21,881 nt of DNA, taken from positions 1 to 21,881 of IMG/VR virus record IMGVR_UViG_3300046750_000067; one strand, written 5' to 3'. Below the pieces are notes generated by a model. That model did no database searches. It was not told the DNA's origin and saw only the letters and a list, made by a program, of their open reading frames with translations. Numbering within the stretch: the stretch's first letter is position 1; each line of letters starts with the position of its first letter. Below are positions 1 through 9,010 of the stretch, one piece after another. Source of the stretch: a virus. The position numbers and the translations under genes were made by a program.

Positions 1-210
1 GCACTAATCAAGAGGGCTAAAGAGAATAGCACAAGACCCGTATACATCAACTCTACACCTGAAGGGGTGTGGGCTTTTTACTTACTAAAGTATGGGGATG
101 TTGAGTGGGAGATGAAAGACCTACCAAGGCATACTGATTTTAATGGAAGGAATAATATCTCCAAGGAGATAGGATACCTCGACATATCTAAGGGCGTTAA
201 ACTAACTTAA
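1..210 (+). CDS. Unidentified gene, C-terminal 69 residues only
   Basis: The plus strand is open from base 1 to a TAA at 208-210; the start lies left of the window. The visible 69 residues have ordinary globular composition (for example PVYINSTPEGVWAFYLLKYG, then acidic and basic patches). I see no membrane segment, no signal peptide and no motif that I recognise, so no function is given. It is one of only two plus-strand genes and it converges on the long structural operon, so it probably belongs to a different transcription unit. The next plus-strand ATG begins four bases after its stop, which suggests co-transcription with the small gene that follows. That it is coding is supported by the open frame and by the lack of any better reading of these bases. 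Confidence 0.6.
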   Translation, partial: ALIKRAKENSTRPVYINSTPEGVWAFYLLKYGDVEWEMKDLPRHTDFNGRNNISKEIGYLDISKGVKLT

Positions 211-214
211 TAGA

Positions 215-313
215 ATGAACAGTAATCAAAAAAAATACTTAGAATTTACAGCAGCATTGGCATTAAACTCAATGCTACTGTATGTTATATATAGGGTAAT
301 AGTTAGTCTTTAG
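215..313 (+). CDS. Predicted 32-residue single-pass membrane peptide
   Basis: This short frame runs from the ATG at 215 to a TAG at 311-313. It begins with about ten polar residues (MNSNQKKYLE) followed by a hydrophobic stretch to the end, rich in L, A, V, I and Y, with one Arg near residue 27. This fits a single membrane helix with a short charged N-terminus. It starts four bases after the preceding plus-strand stop, as in a tight phage operon, and its stop overlaps the stop of the convergent giant gene by three to four bases. No good Shine-Dalgarno sequence is seen, in line with most genes here. Small phage membrane peptides include holin-like and superinfection-exclusion proteins, but nothing here decides between them. 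It could also be a chance frame, though its position and packing favour a real gene. Confidence 0.45.
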   Translation: MNSNQKKYLEFTAALALNSMLLYVIYRVIVSL

Positions 314-3300
314 TTCCGGCTTTCTCTTTTAGCTCGAGTTTCTCTTTTAGCTCGAGTTTCTCTTTTAGCTCGACCTTTCGACTCCTTCTTACTCATATTA
401 TTCATATCTTTATAGATTTGTTTACGAGTCAAGGTTCGTAAGTCTTTATAGAATGGTATAACTCCAAGGTGTCCTAACACTTCTAACATTGCTAAGTTCT
501 TCTCTTTGTCATATTTACTTTGAGTCTTTTCGGTTTTAGCATCAGGCTTGGTGAAAGCTGATGTTGCAAATCTTGCGGACTTTAATAGTGGAGAATATGG
601 TCCCGTTAAATTTACCATTACATCATAAAAATCAACACCACGCCCCATCTTACCTTCAGGTACAATCTTGTAAGACAATCCATCTTTATAAACATTGTAA
701 TCTCCATTTCTCAATCCTGTCAAGAACTCTTTGTTAACAGGTTCTGTGATAAGCTGATTGATTACTGCCTTAGTAGCGTTACCAAAGTCTCTGCCTAATC
801 CCATAGAGAAAACAGAAGATGCAATTGCTTGACCTAATTGTTGGTCAAAATCTTTCTCATCTTCTTCTTCTTCACCAAAGAATAAATCAGACATTATACT
901 TGACATTAGTGTATAACCAACCATACGAGATGCAGTTGCCCCTAATAAAGCAGCTCCCTTTTTCTTGCTCAGATTGCCTTTACCTATTGCATTCATTACA
1001 CCTGTACGGGCAGTCACATATTCATAGACAAGGAAGGTTGTCATAAAGTTATTAAACCTATTATACATCTTAGCCATTGCACTTGCATCGGGCTTAGTTA
1101 CTCCTCTAAGTGTACCCATAAAAGGGTTTGATGCTGCACCTGCCATTACTGATGCTTCGTCTGCTTTCTTAGTTGACTCTTTTAATTGCTCTTTGTACTG
1201 ACTCATATAGTCAGCATCATTCTCAGCTATCTTATCTAAGTTGGGCTTTTGTCCTGTTAGTTTCTCAAACTCAACAGAGAATGTACCAAACCACATAGGT
1301 CGCATTATAATTTTATCGGGAGTAGATATTAACAAATCAGCTAAACTGCCTACTCCTTTTACCCACTTGCTACCTGTCTTGCTCCAAACTTGGTCTACCC
1401 TATTGGTATACCTGTCTTTTGCAGACTTAGCTTTCTTAGCTCCTTCCCCTGACATTAAGTTAGTGTCAATCATTCTACCCGACATATCTCCATTTGGATA
1501 GATACGAGTTACGTTTGTGCTTTTAAGGTTCTTCATTGCTTCAGGAGCAGCATCACTATTTAAGAAACCAACTCCTATTTTAGCTCCGGAAGTAAATTCC
1601 TTTGGACTTGCAATCATAGCGAACGCTGTGTTCGATGAAAGTTCTGCTATAAATCGAGGAGCACTTGCAAGGATGGCTCTATATCCATTTCTATTTATCC
1701 AATCTAAAACTCTATCAGCAAAAACAGATTTTTGATAAGCCTTGTTAAATTGATTATCTATCGACTCTTCCCAACCTTTTCTTATGCCATTGAATATATC
1801 TCTTTTTTCTTGATTATAATCTCCACTTTCTGTTAGTTTCTTCTCTGTTGAGTTCAACGTTCTCTTTGAAGTTCTAACAGGCTCAGTCATATAGAAGTCT
1901 AACAAGACACCTTTAGCTCCCTTAGTCGCTGACTTATACACATCAAAATTCAATGCTGAAATTGCACCCGTTCTTTCAATCAACGACTTGGCTTTGGTGG
2001 AAGGCTGAAGGCTTTCTCTGTGCTGCTCAGCATTAAACTTTATAGCATCAAATCCCTCTTTATTTATAGTGTTCAAGTGAACATAATTGTTTCGTGGTAT
2101 AATGCTCTCGCCTCTAATTATCGCAGCAGTTTGTTCTGCAATAGGACCTAACTCAGCATTCACCTCTTGAATAGTTTTAATAGAAGCCTTCTCAGCCTTA
2201 TTGAAACTTTCGTACAATAGCTCTGCATCAATCTCTCCCGTCTCTTTATTGGTAAACTTATCTAAGATTTCTTGCAACATTTCAGCATCCGATGCACCAT
2301 ACACTTCAAGGTTTTGGTCTTTTATTGACTCTATGTTCTTTTTTATAAATGCTTTAGCTTGGTTTACTTCAGGATTACCTAAATTGGAATCATATTCAAG
2401 CTGAATCATATAAACCATTTGCTTAAACTTAGACATCAATGTCTTGTTAGCGTTGTTTTTAAATGACTTATAAACAGCATCCTCAGCTTTGTCTATTTTG
2501 CTTGACACTTTTTTAAAGGCTACTTCGTATTGCTCAATAGCTTTGGCTGTGTCTTCAAACAAAGACTCGTATAAAGGCTTTCCATAAAAGTCACCGAATA
2601 ATTGGTCGATGTAATACAATGGATTCCTTCTTATCATTTCAAGTACAGCACCTTTTTTAGTAAACATACTCTTGAATGCACCTATACGTTTAGATAGTGG
2701 GAGCATCTTGGCATTACCAATAGCATCCACCATTGTATTTGATTTTAAATTGGCAGCCATTTTCTCAACCATCACTTGAGCTAAGTGAGGGAAGTATCCA
2801 TTGTTGATATTATCAATTAGTGCCTCAACTTGTTTTAACTCCTGAAGAGATAAACCATCTAATGCATCTACGCTGTTTATTAAAAAGTTAAACTTATCTC
2901 CTTGTTGTCTTTCGTACTCACTTGAAAGCTCTGAAACTTTTAAAGCAGGAGCTTCACTTATACTCTTAATGGCTTCTTGTCTTTCAGCCTCTATCTCCTC
3001 TTCACTCTTAACTTCCTTGACTTTTTTAGGTTGGATTTCAGATTTATATGTATCCATTATATCAGCATCTGCTTTACTAATAACCCCTTCAGTTTTCATT
3101 TTATCTATAGTCTTAGCATAGTCAAGTTGTCCTGTCTTTTCATCGACTACCTTGTTTTCAAAAGACTCTAAGATATCTTGTAATTCAGGTATCTTTGATA
3201 ACTCTGCATCAACTGCATCAAGTATATCCTTGACTACCTTAGCAGTCTCTGACATTTCACTAAGGTTTAATACAGTTTTTCTTTCTCCAAACTCTGAAGC

Positions 3301-6300
3301 CAATTCCATATATTTATTGAATACTGACTCAGGAATAAGGTTTGGATTAATTGCAAATATTCTTTGCAAATCTCCTGATACTGCACTTGCAAGACCAATC
3401 TTTCTTTTTATATTTTTCTTAGCATTTTTTCTTAGCTTGTTTGCCTTAGCAATATTCTCTGCATAGTTTGCATCTCTAAAGACTCTGCCCATATATTCAA
3501 CAAAGTTTTCAATAGACTTTTCTTTGAGCATATTTACATTTGCAAATTTCTTAATAATTGCAGCAGACTGCTTGGTTGATATATTGCCCGACTTAACCAT
3601 CTCTTTTACATCTTTAGCAACCTGAGTGCTTGCAGATTTAAAAGCCCTTAGAGCATCCTTTGCACCCTTGTTTATATCTCTAATCCTCTGTACAACTAAC
3701 TGCTTCTGAGACATTGTAACCTTCTTGCTTGGGTCAACACCAAGTATTTTCTTTACTGATGGTGCAGCCTTTTCTTTTATTCCAAGTTTTTTCCTTACAT
3801 CTCTAAATAATTGTTCTCTTTGTATATCAGTAGCGTTCTCATATAGTTTAGTTCCTTGCAGGTATGACAATACATTTTTAGGTATCTCAGAAAACTTTCT
3901 ACCTCTTTGCTTTGACTTCTCTATGATACCATCTACCTCTTTTATAACACGCTGAGTTTCAAGAGTTTGCTCAGGAGTAAGTTCTACCTCTTCTTCTACA
4001 ACTGCTTCTTCTTCTACAATTGCTTCCTCTTCTATAGCTACTTCTTGTGCAGCTCTAACTTGTGCTATCTTAGAGTCGTATGTAGCTTCAATTTGACTTA
4101 CGTCTTCATCTGTAAATGGTTTCCCATCAACAGTAGGAGCTTCTCCTGTTTTCTCAGCTTCAGCCTTAGCTAATACATAAGGCTCTAACTCAGTAGCTTT
4201 CTCTTGCTCTAATGCAGCTACTTCTTCCTCGACTTCAGCTTTGATGACTTCAGTCGGTTCGGTAATGGTCCCTGTTCCGGGTACTGTTTCTCCCATTGTT
4301 GGGCGACTTTCGGCAGGTTCTTGTGCATCCACCGTCTCTGTGCTTGGCTCTTGAATGGCATCTTCTTTTGTTTTTGAAAGTTCTACAAGTCTCTCGTTTA
4401 TATTTGCGAGTTCCTCTATTTGTGGTGTAGCTAACTTAGGGTCAGCTCCTTCTATCTCTTGTTCTAATTGTTTTTTTCTATTAAGAATAGTAAACGCCTC
4501 TGATTTACTTTCCACAGGTGCATCTCCTTGAAAGAACTCCTTATTGGATTTTAATATACCAATACCCTTGTTTAGTTCAGCAAGTTCAGCTTCAGCTCCC
4601 TCCTTTGTCATAAGACCACTCTCTACTTTAGTCTTTAGCTTTGTTACATATATGCTCTTTAATTCTTCTCTTCCTTCAAATAATTGGAATGCATTAAAGT
4701 CATCTGCACTCATTGTGGTCCTGTCAGACATTGCAGATTTTACAGCCTTTGGAGCACCTAATATGCCACCTCCTACTGCCTCTTGTGCTCCTGCATATAA
4801 AGACTCTGCAAGTATATCAACAAATGTATCAGGATTCTCAAACATTTTTTTCCCTTTTACTTCATTGTATATACCCTTTGCAGTTATGTCCGCTACCTCT
4901 TGAAGAAACCCTGTTTCAAACTCAGCAGCTCCTGCCGCACCAACTCTTATTAAACCTTTCGCTAAGGCACTATTTATCTCTGTCTCTACAAGGTCTGTAA
5001 ATTGTTTAGCTGTTGTTCTTGCTGTGGACTTGCCTACAACTTTAGACACAAGTTTGTTTAGCATACCTCCACCCTTAAAAAGATTTGTAAGACCTACTTT
5101 TTCAAGTACACCAACAGTTAAAGCTAATGGTGCTTTTACAAACATTTTCTCTGACTCTTTTATATCAGCAAAGTCAGGGTCATTTGATATCTCTTTGTTC
5201 ACAGCATCAGATGCAAAAGAAACCATAGCCAATGTTCCTGCCGGTGCTCCTGCAACTGTCGCTGCCATAGAAGGTAGACTTCTTGCCAATCCTAAAATAG
5301 TCCCACCAACAAAACCTTCTGACTCTAAAGCAGCCCATTGTTTTGTAGTTGATTCATCTCCTATTGCATCTACTAATCCGGTTCTAATAGCATTTAATGT
5401 ACCTTTACCCAAGTCAGCATAGTCTGCTGCTTTTGAGAATATATTCCTTGGTCTACCTTCTTTAGCATCTTCGTATCCTGCAAAATACTTTTTCCCCTTT
5501 CGAGATATATCAAGCACTTCTGAGAACGCCTTGTCGTAGTCTGTTAAACTTACTCCTATTACATTCTTCAATAAGGTTCCTGCTTCTATACCCTTAATAG
5601 CTCCCTCTGCTATTAAGCCAATCTTAGTAGCTATATCTGTTGCAACAGGTGTCCTACCACCCATAGATTTTTTCAACTCCTCTAAGGTCATCTCCTCTGC
5701 GTTCTCAGGAATCTCTATATCATTCTCCTTAGATACCCTTATTATTTCTTTTTTAAAGTCTTCATCGCTAAGACCTGAGCCTGCCTTTTCTTCAAGGTAA
5801 GTGGATGCATCAATTGCATAGTCAACTATTCCTGCTCCAACATCTCCAAACCCCCCTAACACTTCGTTAAATATACCACCTACATAATCGCCTTGCTTAC
5901 CTCTTACAGTTGCAAATTCACCTGCCATAACATCAAGCATAGCACCTTGCTTTTCTAAACCAACTTTCTCTTTGATTAAGGCTTCTTTTTGTGCGGTAGC
6001 TTTAGCAGTATTCTCTACATAGGACTGATATTGTGAACTTAGTATTGGGTCTGCATTTATATCTTCAACAGATAAACCACTAAAAACCTTACTATCTTCT
6101 ATTAATTGGTTTTCAAGTGCGTTGTAATCACTAACTGATTTTACATAATCTTTTGTTCTGTCATTAATAGCCATTATCCCCTGCTTAATACGGGCATCAC
6201 TTCCTGCAATTAACTTTTCTTCGTCTTTATCTTCAGGCTTAAATACATCTCTATTGTCCTCAAGATATTTTTTTAAATTTTTTGCTATATCTCCTGCATC

Positions 6301-7098
6301 ATCAAACACCACATCTAAATTTACATATAATGGTGCAACCCCTTCTTTAGATACAATCATTCCGTCTCCAAACATATCAGTAGGTTTAAAGTCAAAACCA
6401 TATTGTTTAAAGATGTCATTCATAAAAGGAACAACTTTTTCTTCATTGGTATCGATAAGGTCTTCTGTTATGTTCTCCAAGTTGAATTTAAACTTGTCTT
6501 CTTGTGCTCTCTCTCCTATTATGCTGAACTCTTTTCTAAGTTCTTTTGCTTCCTCAGCTTTTTCTTCAATGGCTTCATCCATTGCTTTTTTACCAAGTGG
6601 GATATCAACTACAGATATGTCAGCTTGAACTTGCTGCTCGTATTCAGGAAATGTAGCTTCTTCTGCTCTTTGCTGTAATGACATTACAGCTTCCTCATCA
6701 GCTTTAGCAGCAGCCTCTATCTGAGCTTCGCTCGGAGCCTCTACTCCTTCATAATATTTAGGTTGTACTTCTTGTGTTGGTGTCTCCTCTATTTGCTGCG
6801 TAAGGAATGACTGTAAGTCTTGAGCCTCAGCATCAGATTCTTGAGGCTCCAAAGAACCATCCACCAAGAATGATTCCAAACCTTCTTTTTTTTTTACAGG
6901 AGGGTCTACAGGAATACCATTGTACTTTGCAAAAAAATCTTCTTTTCCTTTTGAATAAAAACCATCTCTCGATACGACATTAAATACTTTTTCACGATAG
7001 TCACTATCATTATTATATCTTTGATAAAATTCATCCTCACTTTTTGAGTAGTAACCCTCTCTTGAAAGTAATTCGTATAGTTTTTTTATTTCGCTCAT
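310..7098 (-). CDS. Giant internal virion / DNA-ejection protein (T7 gp16 position)
   Basis: This 2262-residue protein is last in the late operon, where T7-type phages encode the ejection protein that leaves the capsid with the DNA and crosses the cell envelope. Residues about 5-60 hold two tandem copies of a roughly 28-residue motif (LYELLSREGYYSK, then VFNVVSRDGFYSK, each followed by a DEF/EDFF and RYN/KYN pattern). I associate this motif with large structural proteins of Bacteroidota phages. Residues about 590-790 contain several Gly/Ala-rich amphipathic or hydrophobic stretches. Residues about 940-1060 are low-complexity and acidic. A long helical, Lys-rich region follows. A further hydrophobic stretch lies near 2045-2080, just before an EEEEDE cluster. 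The C-terminus is a basic repeat, (RAKRET/S)x3. No lysozyme or transglycosylase motif was found. The C-terminal half resembles the large polyvalent proteins of other phages. The role is inferred from position, size and composition. Confidence 0.7.
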   Translation of the reverse strand: MSEIKKLYELLSREGYYSKSEDEFYQRYNNDSDYREKVFNVVSRDGFYSKGKEDFFAKYNGIPVDPPVKKKEGLESFLVDGSLEPQESDAEAQDLQSFLTQQIEETPTQEVQPKYYEGVEAPSEAQIEAAAKADEEAVMSLQQRAEEATFPEYEQQVQADISVVDIPLGKKAMDEAIEEKAEEAKELRKEFSIIGERAQEDKFKFNLENITEDLIDTNEEKVVPFMNDIFKQYGFDFKPTDMFGDGMIVSKEGVAPLYVNLDVVFDDAGDIAKNLKKYLEDNRDVFKPEDKDEEKLIAGSDARIKQGIMAINDRTKDYVKSVSDYNALENQLIEDSKVFSGLSVEDINADPILSSQYQSYVENTAKATAQKEALIKEKVGLEKQGAMLDVMAGEFATVRGKQGDYVGGIFNEVLGGFGDVGAGIVDYAIDASTYLEEKAGSGLSDEDFKKEIIRVSKENDIEIPENAEEMTLEELKKSMGGRTPVATDIATKIGLIAEGAIKGIEAGTLLKNVIGVSLTDYDKAFSEVLDISRKGKKYFAGYEDAKEGRPRNIFSKAADYADLGKGTLNAIRTGLVDAIGDESTTKQWAALESEGFVGGTILGLARSLPSMAATVAGAPAGTLAMVSFASDAVNKEISNDPDFADIKESEKMFVKAPLALTVGVLEKVGLTNLFKGGGMLNKLVSKVVGKSTARTTAKQFTDLVETEINSALAKGLIRVGAAGAAEFETGFLQEVADITAKGIYNEVKGKKMFENPDTFVDILAESLYAGAQEAVGGGILGAPKAVKSAMSDRTTMSADDFNAFQLFEGREELKSIYVTKLKTKVESGLMTKEGAEAELAELNKGIGILKSNKEFFQGDAPVESKSEAFTILNRKKQLEQEIEGADPKLATPQIEELANINERLVELSKTKEDAIQEPSTETVDAQEPAESRPTMGETVPGTGTITEPTEVIKAEVEEEVAALEQEKATELEPYVLAKAEAEKTGEAPTVDGKPFTDEDVSQIEATYDSKIAQVRAAQEVAIEEEAIVEEEAVVEEEVELTPEQTLETQRVIKEVDGIIEKSKQRGRKFSEIPKNVLSYLQGTKLYENATDIQREQLFRDVRKKLGIKEKAAPSVKKILGVDPSKKVTMSQKQLVVQRIRDINKGAKDALRAFKSASTQVAKDVKEMVKSGNISTKQSAAIIKKFANVNMLKEKSIENFVEYMGRVFRDANYAENIAKANKLRKNAKKNIKRKIGLASAVSGDLQRIFAINPNLIPESVFNKYMELASEFGERKTVLNLSEMSETAKVVKDILDAVDAELSKIPELQDILESFENKVVDEKTGQLDYAKTIDKMKTEGVISKADADIMDTYKSEIQPKKVKEVKSEEEIEAERQEAIKSISEAPALKVSELSSEYERQQGDKFNFLINSVDALDGLSLQELKQVEALIDNINNGYFPHLAQVMVEKMAANLKSNTMVDAIGNAKMLPLSKRIGAFKSMFTKKGAVLEMIRRNPLYYIDQLFGDFYGKPLYESLFEDTAKAIEQYEVAFKKVSSKIDKAEDAVYKSFKNNANKTLMSKFKQMVYMIQLEYDSNLGNPEVNQAKAFIKKNIESIKDQNLEVYGASDAEMLQEILDKFTNKETGEIDAELLYESFNKAEKASIKTIQEVNAELGPIAEQTAAIIRGESIIPRNNYVHLNTINKEGFDAIKFNAEQHRESLQPSTKAKSLIERTGAISALNFDVYKSATKGAKGVLLDFYMTEPVRTSKRTLNSTEKKLTESGDYNQEKRDIFNGIRKGWEESIDNQFNKAYQKSVFADRVLDWINRNGYRAILASAPRFIAELSSNTAFAMIASPKEFTSGAKIGVGFLNSDAAPEAMKNLKSTNVTRIYPNGDMSGRMIDTNLMSGEGAKKAKSAKDRYTNRVDQVWSKTGSKWVKGVGSLADLLISTPDKIIMRPMWFGTFSVEFEKLTGQKPNLDKIAENDADYMSQYKEQLKESTKKADEASVMAGAASNPFMGTLRGVTKPDASAMAKMYNRFNNFMTTFLVYEYVTARTGVMNAIGKGNLSKKKGAALLGATASRMVGYTLMSSIMSDLFFGEEEEDEKDFDQQLGQAIASSVFSMGLGRDFGNATKAVINQLITEPVNKEFLTGLRNGDYNVYKDGLSYKIVPEGKMGRGVDFYDVMVNLTGPYSPLLKSARFATSAFTKPDAKTEKTQSKYDKEKNLAMLEVLGHLGVIPFYKDLRTLTRKQIYKDMNNMSKKESKGRAKRETRAKRETRAKRESRN
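321..374 (-). repeat. Three tandem 18-base repeats in the giant gene's 3' end
   Basis: On the plus strand the unit TTTCTCTTTTAGCTCGAG occurs at 321-338 and 339-356, and again at 357-374 with only the last base changed. In the gene this encodes RAKRET, RAKRET, RAKRES, a strongly basic tail ending two residues before the stop. The unit length is a multiple of three, so gain or loss of a copy would keep the frame. The near-perfect DNA identity suggests recent expansion by slippage. Confidence 0.95.
3989..4042 (-). repeat. Degenerate 18-base repeats encoding an acidic hexapeptide
   Basis: On the plus strand TCTTCTTCTACAACTGCT (3989-4006) is followed by TCTTCTTCTACAATTGCT (4007-4024), which differs by one base, and by a more diverged third unit (4025-4042). 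The encoded protein is Glu-rich, built on (E-E-A-V/I-V-E). It lies near residues 1019-1037 of the giant protein, inside a low-complexity acidic linker. Like the basic repeat at the other end of the gene, the unit is exactly 18 bases. Confidence 0.85.
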
Positions 7099-7107
7099 AT
7101 TTTAGTA

Positions 7108-9009
7108 TTAATCTAATTCTTTTTCGCCTCCACCAACATCAAATGCTCCTGACAAGAAAGCCTCCTCTTTGCCCTCTACTGTAAGACCTTGATTACTTGT
7201 AATGAATTTTAGTATATCATTTCTCATAGATATTGCTTCTTCCTCACTATCTGCGTTTGTATTAAATTCCTTCTCCTTACCTACTTCTGATACTATTGTG
7301 ATATCATTGCCAATCAATGTGTCCCTATCCCCAACCTTTGCTCCAAACATTTGTAAAAAATCATTTATCGAAGGTATTACGTCTGTATTGGTTTTACTAT
7401 AAAACAAATCTGAACTCAATCCCGAAGCATCACCTGCCCTAACAAAATCAGCTACTGCATCAGATGCTGACCTTCTCTTACTTATAATTGCTCTACCTAT
7501 AACACTTGGAACTTTATTAAATTCAAAGCCTGATAGCTTTAACGCTTTGTCAACATCTGCCGTCCTTTCATTTGTTAGGAAGTTGGATATACCAATTATC
7601 CACTCACCCTCATTTTGTGCTTCAGCAAAAGGGAAAGGTTCTCTACGAACTTCACCATCTTCTTTTATTGTTACTACAACCCCACTATCATCTCTATTTA
7701 TTCCTATTATATTAGGATTAAGACCTCTCACTTGCTTTTCAGCTTGTGACACCTCTTTATCGTTTCCACTATAAAGTTTTTCATAGAACCCAAATAACTC
7801 CTTTCCTGATACTCCACCTCTATCTCTTGTATCTCTTGTATCTCTTGTAGTTCTTGGTCTTGGTCTTGGTGCTTGCGTGATAGTCGGCTTTATTACTTCT
7901 TTGGTTTTAATCATCATCTCTGATTGAACCTTTAAAGCTCTCTCTGCATTAGCTTGTTGGGCATCTGTTAAAGATGATATCACTCTGCCATTCTTATTCT
8001 CAAGTAGTATAACACTCTCGTTTCGACTGCCATCCTCATTAAATACTCCCTTTGGGTCAAATGTTGTAGTGTACTGATTACCATCCTCAGTAAAGCCCAT
8101 AAAGTCTATAAGCGTAGATGCACCTGCCATACTATTAACGGCTGATGATACTTGGCTCTTAGCCCACTTATCTTGACTCTCATTGAATAATGATATAGAC
8201 TTGAAGTCTTCAGTCTTTATACCAAGCTCTTTAGCAAGCTCTTCATCTGTCTTACCCTCAGAACTTTCTCTTTGTCTTATGTCTGATACTTGCCTAAATA
8301 TACCTCTCTTGTAGGCATCTCCCATACTCTCAATAATAGTACGCTCGTCAGTACCTAAAGAATTTGCTCTCTGTTGAGATACACCCATCACATCAAATTT
8401 GTTTACTGTTTGCTTTATCCTATTTCTAAGAGAGCTTACTGTTGCTAAGTTATTAGGGTTGCTATCTGCAACTAAGGTACCACCCGGTCCTTCAATCATT
8501 TTACCTATAGATACTACACCCGTTTCAGGATTTATCAAGAATCTATGCTCTTGAAAATTTGCAAACGACTCAACATTAGCCATAATATCCAAATCAACTT
8601 GAGATAAAATTCCTGCCTCTTGCTTTGCCATTTTTGATGCATACTCTTGATTGTATTCGTCAAGTAAACCAAAACCTTGACTTGTACCGTCCATAAGATT
8701 CTGCATTTGAATAGTGTAATCTCGTGGTTTTAATGCTCCTGTTTTAAGAAGTTTATTAAGCATTAGAGCTTGCTCTTGCAAGTCTGCTGAGAAATTCAAT
8801 GCAGCCTCATTTAGCCTTGTATTCTGTCCTTGTGGTACAGCGTTTAATGTATTTTGAATATCTCTCGCTTGCTCATCAAAAGCAGCCTTCTGCTCTTCTC
8901 TTACACGATTCTCCTCTTGGAGCATACCGCTAAAGTTGGCTCCTACCTCAGCCCAATTTATCTGAGTCTCCTGAGCGTCTCTCTCTACGTATTTATAACC
9001 TAATGGCAT
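7108..9009 (-). CDS. Internal virion protein, middle member (T7 gp15 position)
   Basis: This 633-residue protein is encoded between the small Ala/Gln-rich protein and the giant protein, nine bases before the latter. The N-terminal part (about 1-150) is polar and rich in Glu, Gln, Asn and Leu, and is likely helical or coiled-coil. A Pro/Arg and Thr-Arg-Asp linker (PRPRPR, then three TRD units) near residues 378-397 separates it from a C-terminal domain of about 235 residues. There is no signal peptide or strong membrane helix, and I found no catalytic motif. The position and the low-homology, helix-rich composition match the middle ejection protein of T7-like phages, which forms part of the trans-envelope channel. 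A structural protein of unrelated fold remains possible. The start is chosen because it follows the preceding stop by one base. Confidence 0.6.
   Translation of the reverse strand: MPLGYKYVERDAQETQINWAEVGANFSGMLQEENRVREEQKAAFDEQARDIQNTLNAVPQGQNTRLNEAALNFSADLQEQALMLNKLLKTGALKPRDYTIQMQNLMDGTSQGFGLLDEYNQEYASKMAKQEAGILSQVDLDIMANVESFANFQEHRFLINPETGVVSIGKMIEGPGGTLVADSNPNNLATVSSLRNRIKQTVNKFDVMGVSQQRANSLGTDERTIIESMGDAYKRGIFRQVSDIRQRESSEGKTDEELAKELGIKTEDFKSISLFNESQDKWAKSQVSSAVNSMAGASTLIDFMGFTEDGNQYTTTFDPKGVFNEDGSRNESVILLENKNGRVISSLTDAQQANAERALKVQSEMMIKTKEVIKPTITQAPRPRPRTTRDTRDTRDRGGVSGKELFGFYEKLYSGNDKEVSQAEKQVRGLNPNIIGINRDDSGVVVTIKEDGEVRREPFPFAEAQNEGEWIIGISNFLTNERTADVDKALKLSGFEFNKVPSVIGRAIISKRRSASDAVADFVRAGDASGLSSDLFYSKTNTDVIPSINDFLQMFGAKVGDRDTLIGNDITIVSEVGKEKEFNTNADSEEEAISMRNDILKFITSNQGLTVEGKEEAFLSGAFDVGGGEKELD
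7822..7848 (-). repeat. Three perfect 9-base repeats encoding Thr-Arg-Asp
   Basis: The plus-strand unit ATCTCTTGT occurs three times without change at 7822-7830, 7831-7839 and 7840-7848. The minus-strand gene reads it as Thr-Arg-Asp three times, next to a short Pro-Arg repeat. It appears to be a flexible, charged interdomain linker in the middle ejection-type protein. Confidence 0.9.
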
Positions 9010-9010
9010 A

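Noticed and set aside
253-276. AGCATTG / CAATGCT inverted repeat as a terminator for the giant gene
   Set aside because: The stem is only seven pairs with a ten-base loop, the T-tract on the minus strand is about 20 bases away, and it lies inside the small plus-strand gene.
5024-5422. Plus-strand open frame of 132 codons as a gene, and similar plus-strand frames elsewhere
   Set aside because: They lie wholly inside convincing minus-strand genes, have low-complexity Ser/Ala/Phe-rich translations typical of antisense frames, and have no start signals or gene neighbours on that strand.
310-7098. Giant protein as an N4-type or crAss-type virion RNA polymerase
   Set aside because: I see no DxDGD or other polymerase catalytic motif, and the composition is low-complexity, helical and Ala/Gly-rich, which fits ejection or cargo proteins better.
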